A DNA stretch of 5,376 nucleotides from JBPCOB01 sp051000715 (GTDB lineage Bacteria > Actinomycetota > Actinomycetes > JALYNC01): NCBI GenBank assembly GCA_051000715.1, contig JBPCOB010000119.1, positions 1-5,376 of the forward strand, in the 5' to 3' direction. The notes under the pieces are model-generated. The model did not search any database. It had not been told where the DNA came from and was given only the letters and a program-made list of their open reading frames with translations. Each line of letters starts with the position of its first letter. Positions within the stretch are counted from its first letter, which is position 1. Position numbers and translations under genes: made by a program. Below are positions 1 to 5,376 of the stretch, in pieces.

Positions 1-300
1 ACCTGGCCCTGGCTGCTCGACGACGGCCGGCTGCAAGACGGTGAACCGTTCCTTGCCGGCACCGCCAAGCACCCGTGCCTGCACCTGTCTGCTGCGACCG
101 CTGCCGAGATCGGGGCGGAGCCGGGCAGCGCGGTCACGGTGAGCACCGAGCGGGGCGCCATCACGCTGCCGCTTGTGCTGGCCGACCTGCCGGACCGGGT
201 GGTGTGGCTGCCGACCAACTCGACCGGCTCGGCGGTCCGGTCGCAGCTCGGCGCCGGCGCCGGTTCGGTGGTCCGGATCGCCGCCGGAGGAGCGTCATGA
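1..300 (+). CDS. nuoG: NADH-quinone oxidoreductase subunit G, C-terminal end (partial)
   Basis: The last 99 codons of NuoG are present, in frame 1 from base 1 to a TGA at 298-300; the start lies upstream of the window. NuoG is the large iron-sulfur subunit of the peripheral arm of complex I and is related to molybdopterin oxidoreductases. The visible piece looks like the C-terminal beta-barrel domain of that superfamily (molydopterin-dinucleotide-binding type fold): it has the segment LSAATAAEIGAEPGSAVTV, then a short ERGAITLPLVL strand pair, and then DRVVWLPTNSTGSAV near the end. This domain holds no Fe-S ligands, so the cofactor content of the protein cannot be judged here. The stop overlaps the nuoH start by four bases (ATGA), and the nuoH ribosome binding site lies within the last nuoG codons. 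Identification rests on similarity to remembered actinobacterial NuoG tails and on the position directly before nuoH. Confidence 0.9.
   Translation, partial: TWPWLLDDGRLQDGEPFLAGTAKHPCLHLSAATAAEIGAEPGSAVTVSTERGAITLPLVLADLPDRVVWLPTNSTGSAVRSQLGAGAGSVVRIAAGGAS
286..292 (+). promoter_or_regulatory. Ribosome binding site of nuoH
   Basis: GGAGGAG lies 4 bases before the ATG at 297, inside the final nuoG codons. It fixes the nuoH start at 297. The open frame itself extends upstream to about base 75, but that stretch is nuoG coding sequence read in another frame. Confidence 0.85.
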
Positions 301-1547
301 GCCCGCTCGCCGCCCGACCGGCTCCCACCTTGGCTGCTTTCGGACACGACGTCTGGTGGCTGATCCTGGCCAAGGCGGTGTTCGTCTTCGTCTTCCTGGT
401 GCTGACGACGCTGTTCCTGATATGGGCCGAGCGCCGGCTGGTCGCCCGGATGCAGCAGCGCCTCGGACCCAACCGGGTCGGGCCGATGGGGATCGGGCAG
501 GGGCTGGCCGACGGGATCAAGCTCGCCCTCAAGGAAGACATCATCCCCAAGATGGCCGACAAGCCGGTCTACCTGCTGGCCCCGATCATCTCTGCCATTC
601 CGGCGTTTCTCGCCTTCGCCGTGATCCCGATCGGCCCGTCGGTATCCATCTTCGGACACCACACGCCGCTGCAGCTGACCGACCTTCCGGTGGCGGTGCT
701 GTTCGTGCTGGCCAGTTCGTCGTTCGGCGTCTACGGCCTGGTGCTCGCCGGCTGGTCCAGCGGCTCGACGTACCCGCTGCTGGGTGGACTGCGCTCGGCG
801 GCGCAGGTCGTGAGCTACGAGGTGGCGCTGGGCCTGGCCCTGGTACCGGTGTTCCTGCTCGCCGGGTCGCTGTCCACCTCGGAGATCGTGAACGCTCAGG
901 CGCGCCTGTGGTTCGCGCTCTCGCTGCTCCCGTCGTTCGCTATTTACGCGGTGGCGGCGGTCGGCGAGACCAACCGGGCGCCCTTCGACCTGCCCGAGGC
1001 CGAGGGCGAGCTGGTCGGCGGCTTCCACACCGAGTACAGCTCGCTGAAGTTCGCGATGTTCTTCCTGGCCGAGTACATCAACATGACCACGGTCGCGGCG
1101 CTCGCGACGACCCTGTTCCTCGGCGGCTGGCGACCGTTCCCGATCCCGTACTTCTCCCACTTCACGACCGGCTGGTTCCCGGTGCTGTGGTTCATGATCA
1201 AGCTGTTCGCGCTGCTCTTCGGCTTCATCTGGCTGCGCGGCACGCTGCCGCGGCTGCGCTACGACCAGTTCATGAAGCTGGGCTGGCAGTTCCTGATCCC
1301 GTTCAGCCTGGTGTGGATCATGTTCGTGGCGGCCGGCCGGGTGCTCGAGCGCCGGCAGCTGCTGATCTACATCGGGACCCCGGTCGCGCTGGCGTTCCTC
1401 GCCTTCGCGTTCTGGCCGCAGGCCAAGGCGACCGGACCGGTCGAGGGCGCCGACGGGCTGGACACCAGTCCGTACCCCGTTCCCGCCCTGCCGGCAGACT
1501 CCGCAGCAGCCGGCGACGGCGCCGGCTCGGAGGTGGTCCGTGTTTGA
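297..1547 (+). CDS. nuoH: NADH-quinone oxidoreductase subunit H (complex I subunit 1)
   Basis: NuoH (416 aa) is the membrane subunit that, with NuoB and NuoD, forms the quinone-binding chamber and links quinone reduction to the proton-pumping arm. Both classical family signatures are visible: GQGLADGIKLALKE (residues 67-80) and PFDLPEAEGELVGG (residues 229-242, preceded by GETNRA), the latter being the conserved cytoplasmic loop near the quinone site. About eight hydrophobic segments can be placed at roughly 22-43, 93-112, 131-151, 171-190, 204-222, 253-275, 293-313 and 330-346. A further one at about 355-373 is followed by a Pro/Ala/Gly/Asp-rich hydrophilic tail (about 376-416). E. coli NuoH is about 325 aa and ends after the eighth helix, so this C-terminus is extended; actinobacterial NuoH proteins are generally longer. 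The ATG at 297 is chosen because of its strong ribosome binding site and ATGA overlap with nuoG. The stop overlaps nuoI by 8 bases. Residue Ile42 uses the rare codon ATA. The gene appears intact. Confidence 0.97.
   Translation: MSPLAARPAPTLAAFGHDVWWLILAKAVFVFVFLVLTTLFLIWAERRLVARMQQRLGPNRVGPMGIGQGLADGIKLALKEDIIPKMADKPVYLLAPIISAIPAFLAFAVIPIGPSVSIFGHHTPLQLTDLPVAVLFVLASSSFGVYGLVLAGWSSGSTYPLLGGLRSAAQVVSYEVALGLALVPVFLLAGSLSTSEIVNAQARLWFALSLLPSFAIYAVAAVGETNRAPFDLPEAEGELVGGFHTEYSSLKFAMFFLAEYINMTTVAALATTLFLGGWRPFPIPYFSHFTTGWFPVLWFMIKLFALLFGFIWLRGTLPRLRYDQFMKLGWQFLIPFSLVWIMFVAAGRVLERRQLLIYIGTPVALAFLAFAFWPQAKATGPVEGADGLDTSPYPVPALPADSAAAGDGAGSEVVRV
1529..1536 (+). promoter_or_regulatory. Ribosome binding site of nuoI
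   Basis: GGAGGTGG, with core GGAGG ending 6 bases before the GTG at 1540, lies inside the last nuoH codons. It decides the GTG start of nuoI, because no ATG in that frame occurs until residue 18. Confidence 0.8.
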
Positions 1548-2148
1548 GTTCTTGAACCCGGTGAAGGGGTTTGGCCTGACCTTCGCGACGATGTTCCGCA
1601 AGGTCAACACCGAGCAGTACCCCGAGGAGAAGCGCCCGACGGCGCCGCGCTACCACGGCCGGCACGTGCTCAACCGGCACCCGGACGGCCTGGAGAAGTG
1701 CATCGGCTGTGAGCTGTGCGCCTGGGCCTGCCCGGCGGACGCGATTTACGTCGAGGGCGCCGACAACACCGAGGAGGAGCGGTTCTCCCCCGGTGAGCGG
1801 TACGGCGCCATCTACCAGATCAACTACCTGCGCTGCATCTTCTGCGGGCTGTGCATCGAGGCCTGCCCGACGCGGGCGCTGACGATGACCAACGAGTACG
1901 AGCTGGCCGACGACAGCCGGCTCGACCTGATCTTTACCAAGGACCAGCTGCTGGCTCCGCTGCTCCCGGGCATGGAGCCGCCGCCGCACGCCATGCGCCT
2001 CTGCGACAACGAGACCGACTATTACGCCGGCCCGGCCGTCCGGTCGGTGCCCGTGGGCGGCGACGCCGCTGTCGAGGGCCGGCTGGAACCGGTGCAGACC
2101 GCCGCGCGCAGCGGGCCGCTGCACCAACCCGGGAAGGGGAACCCATGA
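1540..2148 (+). CDS. nuoI: NADH-quinone oxidoreductase subunit I, two-[4Fe-4S] ferredoxin-type subunit
   Basis: NuoI (202 aa, GTG start) carries clusters N6a and N6b, which pass electrons from the NuoG side toward NuoB (N2) and quinone. Two ferredoxin motifs are clear. The first, CIGCELCAWACP, has cysteines at 54, 57, 60 and 64; the second, CIFCGLCIEACP, has them at 99, 102, 105 and 109. As in other ferredoxin-like folds, the fourth cysteine of each motif is expected to ligate the other cluster. The N-terminus (about residues 3-20, NPVKGFGLTFATMF) is amphipathic and probably lies on the membrane next to NuoH. The stretch NRHPDGLEKC and the region GADNTEEERFSPGERYGAIYQINYLRC are typical of the family. 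The C-terminal region after about residue 165 is low-complexity and poorly conserved, as in other actinobacterial NuoI. An extra cysteine at 155 is not part of a recognisable motif. The gene overlaps nuoH by 8 bases and nuoJ by 4, which points to coupled translation. Confidence 0.97.
   Translation: MFEFLNPVKGFGLTFATMFRKVNTEQYPEEKRPTAPRYHGRHVLNRHPDGLEKCIGCELCAWACPADAIYVEGADNTEEERFSPGERYGAIYQINYLRCIFCGLCIEACPTRALTMTNEYELADDSRLDLIFTKDQLLAPLLPGMEPPPHAMRLCDNETDYYAGPAVRSVPVGGDAAVEGRLEPVQTAARSGPLHQPGKGNP
2134..2140 (+). promoter_or_regulatory. Ribosome binding site of nuoJ
   Basis: AAGGGGA lies 4 bases before the ATG at 2145, inside the last nuoI codons. It is an imperfect Shine-Dalgarno match, but together with the ATGA overlap it makes 2145 the best nuoJ start. 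Confidence 0.65.
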
Positions 2149-2978
2149 GCGGCGCGCTGGCCGGCACCGCCACACTGGCCCTGGCCAATATCGGGCCGGG
2201 GGAGTCCGTCGCCTTCTGGATCCTGGCCCCCATCGCGGTGATCGCCGCGCTGGCCATGGTCTTCAGCCGGCACGCGGTCCACGCCGCGCTGTTGCTTGCC
2301 GTGGTGATGCTGTGTCTCGCGACCTTCTACGCCGCCCAGGACGCCCCGTTCCTGGCCTTCGTGCAAGTGATCGTCTATACCGGCGCCATCATGATGCTGT
2401 TCCTGTTCGTACTCATGCTGGTCGGCGTGGACGCCTCGGATTCTCTGGTCGAGACCCTGCGCGGCCAGCGGGTGGCCGCCGGGCTGCTCGGCCTGGGCTT
2501 CGCCGCCCTGCTGATCGGGGCCATCGGCGGGGCCGTCGGCCGGCTCACCACGGTGGGACTCACCGAGGTCAACCGGGAGGGGAACGTGGTCGGGATCGCC
2601 CGGCTGCTGTTCACCCGGTACGTCTTCGCCTTCGAGGTGACCAGCGCCCTGCTGATCACCGCGGCGCTCGGCGCAATGGTGCTCGCGCACAAGGAGCGGC
2701 TGGTCCCCAAGCGGACGCAGCGGGACCAGATGCAGCAGCGGTTCCGCGGCCCCACGGCCTCCCCCGCGCCGCTGCCGGGTCCCGGTGTGTTCGCCACCTC
2801 CGACTCGGTCGACACGCCGGCCCTGTTGCCCAGCGGCGCCGTCGCGCCGGGCAGCGTCTCGCCGACGCTGCAGACCGTCAGCGCCGGCCGGCATGCGGCC
2901 CGAATTAGCGCGGCAGCCGGCGCCGGCGTTGGCGCTGACTCGGGCTCTCGCGCCATCGAGTCCGGGGAGCCGCGGTGA
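2145..2978 (+). CDS. nuoJ: NADH-quinone oxidoreductase subunit J (complex I subunit 6)
   Basis: NuoJ (277 aa) is a membrane subunit between NuoH and NuoK/N; its third helix is thought to switch conformation during coupling. Five hydrophobic segments are visible at about 22-40, 43-63, 70-95, 110-132 and 161-182. The third contains the family hallmark VQVIVYTGAIMMLFLFVLML (residues 73-92, with Tyr78 and Gly80), which corresponds to the helix with the pi-bulge. The membrane core ends near residue 182. About 90 further residues form a hydrophilic tail that starts basic (KERLVPKRTQRDQMQQRFRG) and becomes Ala/Pro/Ser/Gly-rich, with no recognised domain. E. coli NuoJ is about 184 aa, so nearly all the extra length is this tail; long tails are common in actinobacterial NuoJ. 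Codons late in the tail (ATT, GTT, GCT, TCT) are less G/C-ending than in the core, which fits relaxed constraint. The gene overlaps nuoI (ATGA) and nuoK (GTGA) by four bases each. The frame is open upstream, but that part is nuoI sequence in another frame. Confidence 0.96.
   Translation: MSGALAGTATLALANIGPGESVAFWILAPIAVIAALAMVFSRHAVHAALLLAVVMLCLATFYAAQDAPFLAFVQVIVYTGAIMMLFLFVLMLVGVDASDSLVETLRGQRVAAGLLGLGFAALLIGAIGGAVGRLTTVGLTEVNREGNVVGIARLLFTRYVFAFEVTSALLITAALGAMVLAHKERLVPKRTQRDQMQQRFRGPTASPAPLPGPGVFATSDSVDTPALLPSGAVAPGSVSPTLQTVSAGRHAARISAAAGAGVGADSGSRAIESGEPR
2964..2969 (+). promoter_or_regulatory. Ribosome binding site of nuoK
   Basis: GGGGAG lies 5 bases before the GTG at 2975, inside the last nuoJ codons. 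It supports a GTG start for nuoK and a 99-residue product. Confidence 0.75.
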
Positions 2979-3274
2979 CCCCGGCGTACTACCTCTACCT
3001 GTCCGCGGTGCTCTTCACGATCGGGGCGGTCGGCGTCCTGCTGCGGCGCAACGCGATCGTGGTGTTCATGTGCGTCGAGCTGATGCTCAACGCGGTGAAC
3101 CTGACCCTGGTCACCTTCTCGCGGACGACCGGCACCCTGGACGGGCAGGTGATGGCCTTCTTCGTCATGGTGGTGGCGGCTGCGGAGGTCGTCGTCGGAC
3201 TGGCCATCATCGTCACGATCGTCCGCACCCGCCGCTCGGCCTCGGTCGACGACGCCAACCTGCTGAAGTACTGA
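2975..3274 (+). CDS. nuoK: NADH-quinone oxidoreductase subunit K (complex I subunit 4L)
   Basis: NuoK (99 aa, GTG start) is a small three-helix membrane subunit, homologous to the MnhC/MrpC antiporter subunit, that contributes to the central hydrophilic proton axis. Helices can be placed at about 5-23, 28-48 and 59-83. The two conserved buried glutamates are present: Glu35 in VELMLNAVNL and Glu71 in AAAEVVVGLAI, equivalent to Glu36 and Glu72 of E. coli NuoK, which are important for proton translocation. Family-typical LLRRNAIVVFMCVELMLNAVNL and FFVMVVAAAEVVVGLAI are easily seen. The length matches the family (about 100 aa). The start is coupled to the nuoJ stop by a GTGA overlap. Its stop at 3272-3274 is followed by the only gap between genes in the window. 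Confidence 0.97.
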   Translation: MTPAYYLYLSAVLFTIGAVGVLLRRNAIVVFMCVELMLNAVNLTLVTFSRTTGTLDGQVMAFFVMVVAAAEVVVGLAIIVTIVRTRRSASVDDANLLKY

Positions 3275-3277
3275 CCC

Positions 3278-3284
3278 GGAGAGG
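3278..3284 (+). promoter_or_regulatory. Ribosome binding site in the nuoK-nuoL gap
   Basis: GGAGAGG lies just after the nuoK stop and 7 bases before a GTG at 3292. It is at least as good as the Shine-Dalgarno of nuoL itself (GGGAG at 3318-3322), but it is 45 bases from the nuoL start and so is too far to serve it directly. It would serve the 13-codon frame at 3292. Confidence 0.5.
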
Positions 3285-3291
3285 CTGCACC

Positions 3292-3333
3292 GTGTCCCTT
3301 CGCGCCGGCGCGCCGCCGGGAGCCACGCCGTGA
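3292..3333 (+). CDS. Possible 13-residue leader peptide before nuoL
   Basis: This short frame runs from GTG at 3292 to TGA at 3331-3333 and encodes VSLRAGAPPGATP (the first residue would be Met). It has a good ribosome binding site (GGAGAGG, spacing 7), and its stop overlaps the nuoL GTG by four bases (GTGA), the same junction style used between nuoJ and nuoK and between nuoL and nuoM. The peptide resembles no protein I know. If translated, its likely role is to deliver ribosomes to nuoL and open the hairpin at 3305-3319. Caution: the same frame is open for several hundred bases upstream, as is common in GC-rich DNA, so a chance frame is quite possible. Nothing here shows that it is expressed. 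Confidence 0.3.
   Translation: MSLRAGAPPGATP
3305..3319 (+). promoter_or_regulatory. Possible hairpin masking the nuoL ribosome binding site
   Basis: CCGGCG (3305-3310) and CGCCGG (3314-3319) are perfectly complementary and enclose a 3-base CGC loop, giving a six-pair all-GC stem. The 3' arm takes up the first two G residues of the nuoL Shine-Dalgarno GGGAG (3318-3322). A 12-bp palindrome, CGCGCCGGCGCG (3301-3312), overlaps the same place, so alternative pairings are possible. The effect on nuoL translation is inferred. Short GC stems are frequent by chance at this base composition. Confidence 0.35.
3318..3322 (+). promoter_or_regulatory. Ribosome binding site of nuoL
   Basis: GGGAG lies 7 bases before the GTG at 3330. 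It supports that start over the in-frame GTG at 3342. Part of it can pair in the hairpin at 3305-3319. Confidence 0.65.
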
Positions 3334-5267
3334 CCGACGCCGTGACCATCGCCGCCCCGGCCGCGGCCGCCACCGGGGTCTTCTCGCTCAGCTGGGTGCT
3401 GATCGCGCTGCCGCTGGCCAGCGCCCTGGTGCTGCTGGTCGGCGGCCGGCGTACGAACGGCTTCGGCCACGTCCTGGGCGTGCTCGCGCCGTCGGCCTCG
3501 TTCGTCCTCGCGGTGTTCGAGTTCGCGGCGATGGCCGGCCGGGCCGGAGCCGACCGCGCCATCGACCAGCACCTGTTCTCCTGGGTGCCGGTCGCCGGCT
3601 TCCAGGTCGACGCCGGACTGCTGCTCGACCCGCTGTCGATGGCGTTCGTTCTGCTCATCACCGGGGTCGGGGCGCTGATCCACCTCTACTCGGTCGGCTA
3701 CATGGCCCACGACCCCGACCGGCGGCGCTTCTTCGGCTATATGAACTTGTTCATCGCGGCGATGCTGCTGCTCGTCCTGGGCAACTCCTTCCTCGCCCTC
3801 TACGTCGGCTGGGAGGGCGTCGGCCTGGCGTCGTACCTGCTCATCGGCTTCTGGTTCTACAAGCCGGTGGCGGCCACCGCCGCGAAGAAGGCCTTCATCG
3901 TCAACCGGATCGGCGACGTCGGTCTCTCGCTGGCGATCATGCTGATGTTCGCCACCGTGGGGACCACGTCCTTCACCGGGGTCTTCGCGGCCGCGCCGAA
4001 GATCAGCGCCGGGACGGCGACCGCGCTGGCGCTGCTGCTGCTGCTCGGCGCCATCGGCAAGTCCGGCCAGTTCCCGCTGCAGACCTGGCTGCCGGACGCG
4101 ATGGAGGGCCCGACCCCGGTCTCGGCCCTGATCCACGCTGCGACGATGGTCACGGCCGGCGTCTACCTGATCGCGCGGGCACACCCGATCTTCGACGTGA
4201 CCTCGAGCGGCCGGACGGTGGTGGCCATCGTCGGGGCCGTCACGCTGCTGATCGGCTGCATCATCGGCTCCGCCTACGACGACATCAAGAAGGTGCTCGC
4301 CTACTCCACCGTCAGCCAGATCGGCTACATGTTCCTCGCCGTCGGCCTCGGCGGCGCCGGCTACGCGGTGGGGATCTTCCACCTGCTCACCCACGGCTTC
4401 TTCAAGGCCACACTCTTCCTGGGCGCCGGGTCGGTGATGCACGCGATGGGCGACCAGGTCAACATCCGCCGCTTCGGCGGGCTGCGGACCCGGATGCCGG
4501 TCACCTTCGTGGCGTTCATATGCGGATACCTCGCGATCATCGGCTTCCCGTTCTTCGCCGGTTTCTACTCCAAGGACGCCATCATCGAGACCGCCTACGA
4601 CAAGGGCGGCACGTCGGGCTGGCTGCTGGGGACGATCGCGCTCATCGGCGCCGGCCTCACCGCCTACTACATGACCCGGCTGGTCGTGCTGACGTTCTTC
4701 GGGAAGCCGCGGTGGACCGACGACGTCCACCCGCACGAGTCTCCGCTGGTCATGACGGTTCCGATGGTGGTGCTGGCCGCCGGCGCGGTGTTCTCCGGTT
4801 ACCTGCTCAAGGAGGTCTTCGACCTCAAGGGCTGGCTCGGCCCCGTCCTCGGTACGGCGCCTGAGCTCGGCCACCACACCGTCAGCCCGACCGTGCTGAC
4901 GCTGATCACCCTGCTGGTCGTCTTCGGCGGGGCGCTCGGGGCCTACCTGCAGTACGGGCGGCAGCCGGTGTCGGCCACCATGCCGGTCGCCGTTAGTCCG
5001 TTCACCACCGCGGCCCGGCACAACCTCTACGCCGACGCCTTCAACGAGTCGGTGCTGATGCGGCCGGGGCAGTACCTCACCCGCGCCCTGGTCTACGTCG
5101 ACAACCGCGGCGTCGACGGCGGGGTCAACGGCCTGGCCGCGCTGGTCGGCGGCTCGTCCGGGCGGCTGCGCCGGCTGCAGACCGGCTTCGTCCGCTCGTA
5201 TGCCCTGTCGATGTTCGGCGGTGCGGCCCTGGTGGTCGGCGCCCTGCTCCTGGTGCGGTTCACGTGA
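3330..5267 (+). CDS. nuoL: NADH-quinone oxidoreductase subunit L (complex I subunit 5), antiporter-like proton pump
   Basis: NuoL (645 aa, GTG start) is the distal antiporter-like subunit of the membrane arm, homologous to Mrp/MnhA subunits, and pumps protons. An N-terminal core (DPLSMAFVLLITGVGALIHLYSVGYM, residues 100-125) precedes the main antiporter region. Key residues are all present: Glu162 in GWEGVGLASYLLIGFW, Lys244 in GAIGKSGQFPLQTWLPDAMEGPTPVSALIHAATMVTAG, His269 in the same block, His351, His355 and Lys359 in HLLTHGFFKA, and Lys415-Asp416 in FYSKD. By family alignment these correspond to E. coli Glu144, Lys229, His254, His334, His338, Lys342 and Lys399-Asp400. The C-terminal part (about 560-610, RHNLYADAFNESVLMRPGQYLTRALVYVDNRGVDGGVNGL) fits the long lateral helix, followed by the last membrane helix (about 624-642). 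Length is slightly above E. coli (613 aa). GTG at 3330 is chosen for its Shine-Dalgarno; GTG 3342 is an alternative. Ile397 uses the rare codon ATA. The stop overlaps the nuoM start (GTGA). Confidence 0.97.
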   Translation: MTDAVTIAAPAAAATGVFSLSWVLIALPLASALVLLVGGRRTNGFGHVLGVLAPSASFVLAVFEFAAMAGRAGADRAIDQHLFSWVPVAGFQVDAGLLLDPLSMAFVLLITGVGALIHLYSVGYMAHDPDRRRFFGYMNLFIAAMLLLVLGNSFLALYVGWEGVGLASYLLIGFWFYKPVAATAAKKAFIVNRIGDVGLSLAIMLMFATVGTTSFTGVFAAAPKISAGTATALALLLLLGAIGKSGQFPLQTWLPDAMEGPTPVSALIHAATMVTAGVYLIARAHPIFDVTSSGRTVVAIVGAVTLLIGCIIGSAYDDIKKVLAYSTVSQIGYMFLAVGLGGAGYAVGIFHLLTHGFFKATLFLGAGSVMHAMGDQVNIRRFGGLRTRMPVTFVAFICGYLAIIGFPFFAGFYSKDAIIETAYDKGGTSGWLLGTIALIGAGLTAYYMTRLVVLTFFGKPRWTDDVHPHESPLVMTVPMVVLAAGAVFSGYLLKEVFDLKGWLGPVLGTAPELGHHTVSPTVLTLITLLVVFGGALGAYLQYGRQPVSATMPVAVSPFTTAARHNLYADAFNESVLMRPGQYLTRALVYVDNRGVDGGVNGLAALVGGSSGRLRRLQTGFVRSYALSMFGGAALVVGALLLVRFT

Positions 5268-5376
5268 GCGACTTCCCGCTGCTCACCGTCCTCGGGCTGG
5301 TGCCGCTGGTGGGCGCGGGCGTGGTGCTGGCCGTGCCGCGGCGCCGGCCGGCCGCCGCCAAGGTCGCCGCGCTGGT
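5264..5376 (+). CDS. nuoM: NADH-quinone oxidoreductase subunit M, N-terminal end (partial)
   Basis: The first 37 codons of NuoM, from GTG at 5264 to the window edge, encode MSDFPLLTVLGLVPLVGAGVVLAVPRRRPAAAKVAALV. NuoM is the second antiporter-like proton-pumping subunit of the complex I membrane arm. Only the first membrane helix (about residues 6-24), a basic turn (RRR) and the start of the next helix are visible, so the catalytic lysines and glutamate cannot be checked. The identification rests on the resemblance of the SFPLLT-type N-terminus and the PRRR-AAAK turn to actinobacterial NuoM, and on its position directly after nuoL. The start overlaps the nuoL stop by four bases (GTGA). No clear Shine-Dalgarno is seen in the 20 bases upstream, so initiation probably depends on ribosomes finishing nuoL. 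Confidence 0.9.
   Translation, partial: MSDFPLLTVLGLVPLVGAGVVLAVPRRRPAAAKVAAL

Noticed and set aside
250..261. Perfect palindrome GGCGCCGGCGCC near the end of nuoG
   Set aside because: It encodes a Gly-Ala-Gly-Ala stretch with normal codons, has no loop or T-run, and such palindromes are common in GC-rich coding DNA. There is no sign of a terminator or operator.
75..296. An N-terminal extension of the nuoH frame by 74 codons
   Set aside because: This stretch is nuoG coding sequence read in another frame. The extension is Arg/Gly-rich and unlike NuoH, and the good Shine-Dalgarno at 286-292 points to the ATG at 297.
173..1555. A 460-codon + strand open frame overlapping nuoH
   Set aside because: It is a shifted-frame translation of nuoH, Arg/Pro/Ala-rich with no membrane segments or motifs.
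2375..3661. A 428-codon minus-strand open frame spanning nuoJ, nuoK and the start of nuoL
   Set aside because: It crosses three well-supported genes, is low-complexity Ser/Thr/Arg/Pro-rich, and matches no known family; it is a composition artefact.
3213..5021. A 602-codon open frame on the minus strand, antisense to nuoL
   Set aside because: Its translation is rich in Arg, Asp, Gln, Gly and His without any known fold, as expected for the antisense shadow of a GC-rich, third-position-biased gene. nuoL on the + strand has all family motifs.
1..5376. A hidden non-respiratory or mobile system within the window
   Set aside because: All but about 55 bases are accounted for by seven nuo genes in canonical order. 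No inserted genes, direct repeats, tRNA, integrase, CRISPR or insertion-sequence ends are seen.

Overview
This window is an internal slice of a bacterial nuo operon, which encodes the proton-pumping NADH:quinone oxidoreductase (respiratory complex I, NDH-1). The order on the + strand is nuoG (3' end only), nuoH, nuoI, nuoJ, nuoK, nuoL and nuoM (5' end only). This is the usual G-H-I-J-K-L-M order. The sequence is very GC-rich (roughly 70% by eye) with strong G/C bias at third codon positions and several GTG starts. The protein sequences look like those of high-GC Actinomycetota (Streptomyces/Frankia/mycobacterial type), and NuoH and NuoJ carry long hydrophilic C-terminal tails. I cannot name a genus from the sequence alone.

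Layout: 1-300 is the C-terminal end of NuoG, from the peripheral arm. 297-1547 is NuoH, the quinone-chamber membrane subunit. 1540-2148 is NuoI, the two-[4Fe-4S] subunit carrying clusters N6a/N6b. 2145-2978 is NuoJ and 2975-3274 is NuoK, both membrane subunits of the proton path. 3330-5267 is NuoL, the distal antiporter-like pump with the lateral helix. 5264-5376 is the start of NuoM, a second antiporter-like pump. Electrons pass through NuoG and NuoI to quinone bound at the NuoH interface. That step drives charge movements along the NuoH-J-K-M-L membrane arm and so pumps protons.

The genes are packed tightly. Most junctions are 4-base stop/start overlaps (ATGA or GTGA) and nuoH/nuoI overlap by 8 bases, which suggests one polycistronic mRNA with translational coupling. 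I see no promoter, terminator, RNA gene, mobile element or CRISPR array. The only gap between genes is the 55 bases between nuoK and nuoL. It contains a 13-codon reading frame (3292-3333) with its own good ribosome binding site and a GTGA overlap onto the nuoL start. It also contains a perfect 6-bp all-GC hairpin (3305-3319) that covers part of the nuoL ribosome binding site. This possible leader-peptide coupling device is the most interesting thing here, though it is an inference and could arise by chance in GC-rich DNA.

Otherwise the window is an ordinary, intact housekeeping respiratory locus. All key residues I checked (the NuoI cysteines, the NuoK glutamates, the NuoL Glu/Lys/His pathway residues and the NuoH quinone-loop motif) are present. 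I found no undescribed multi-gene system.
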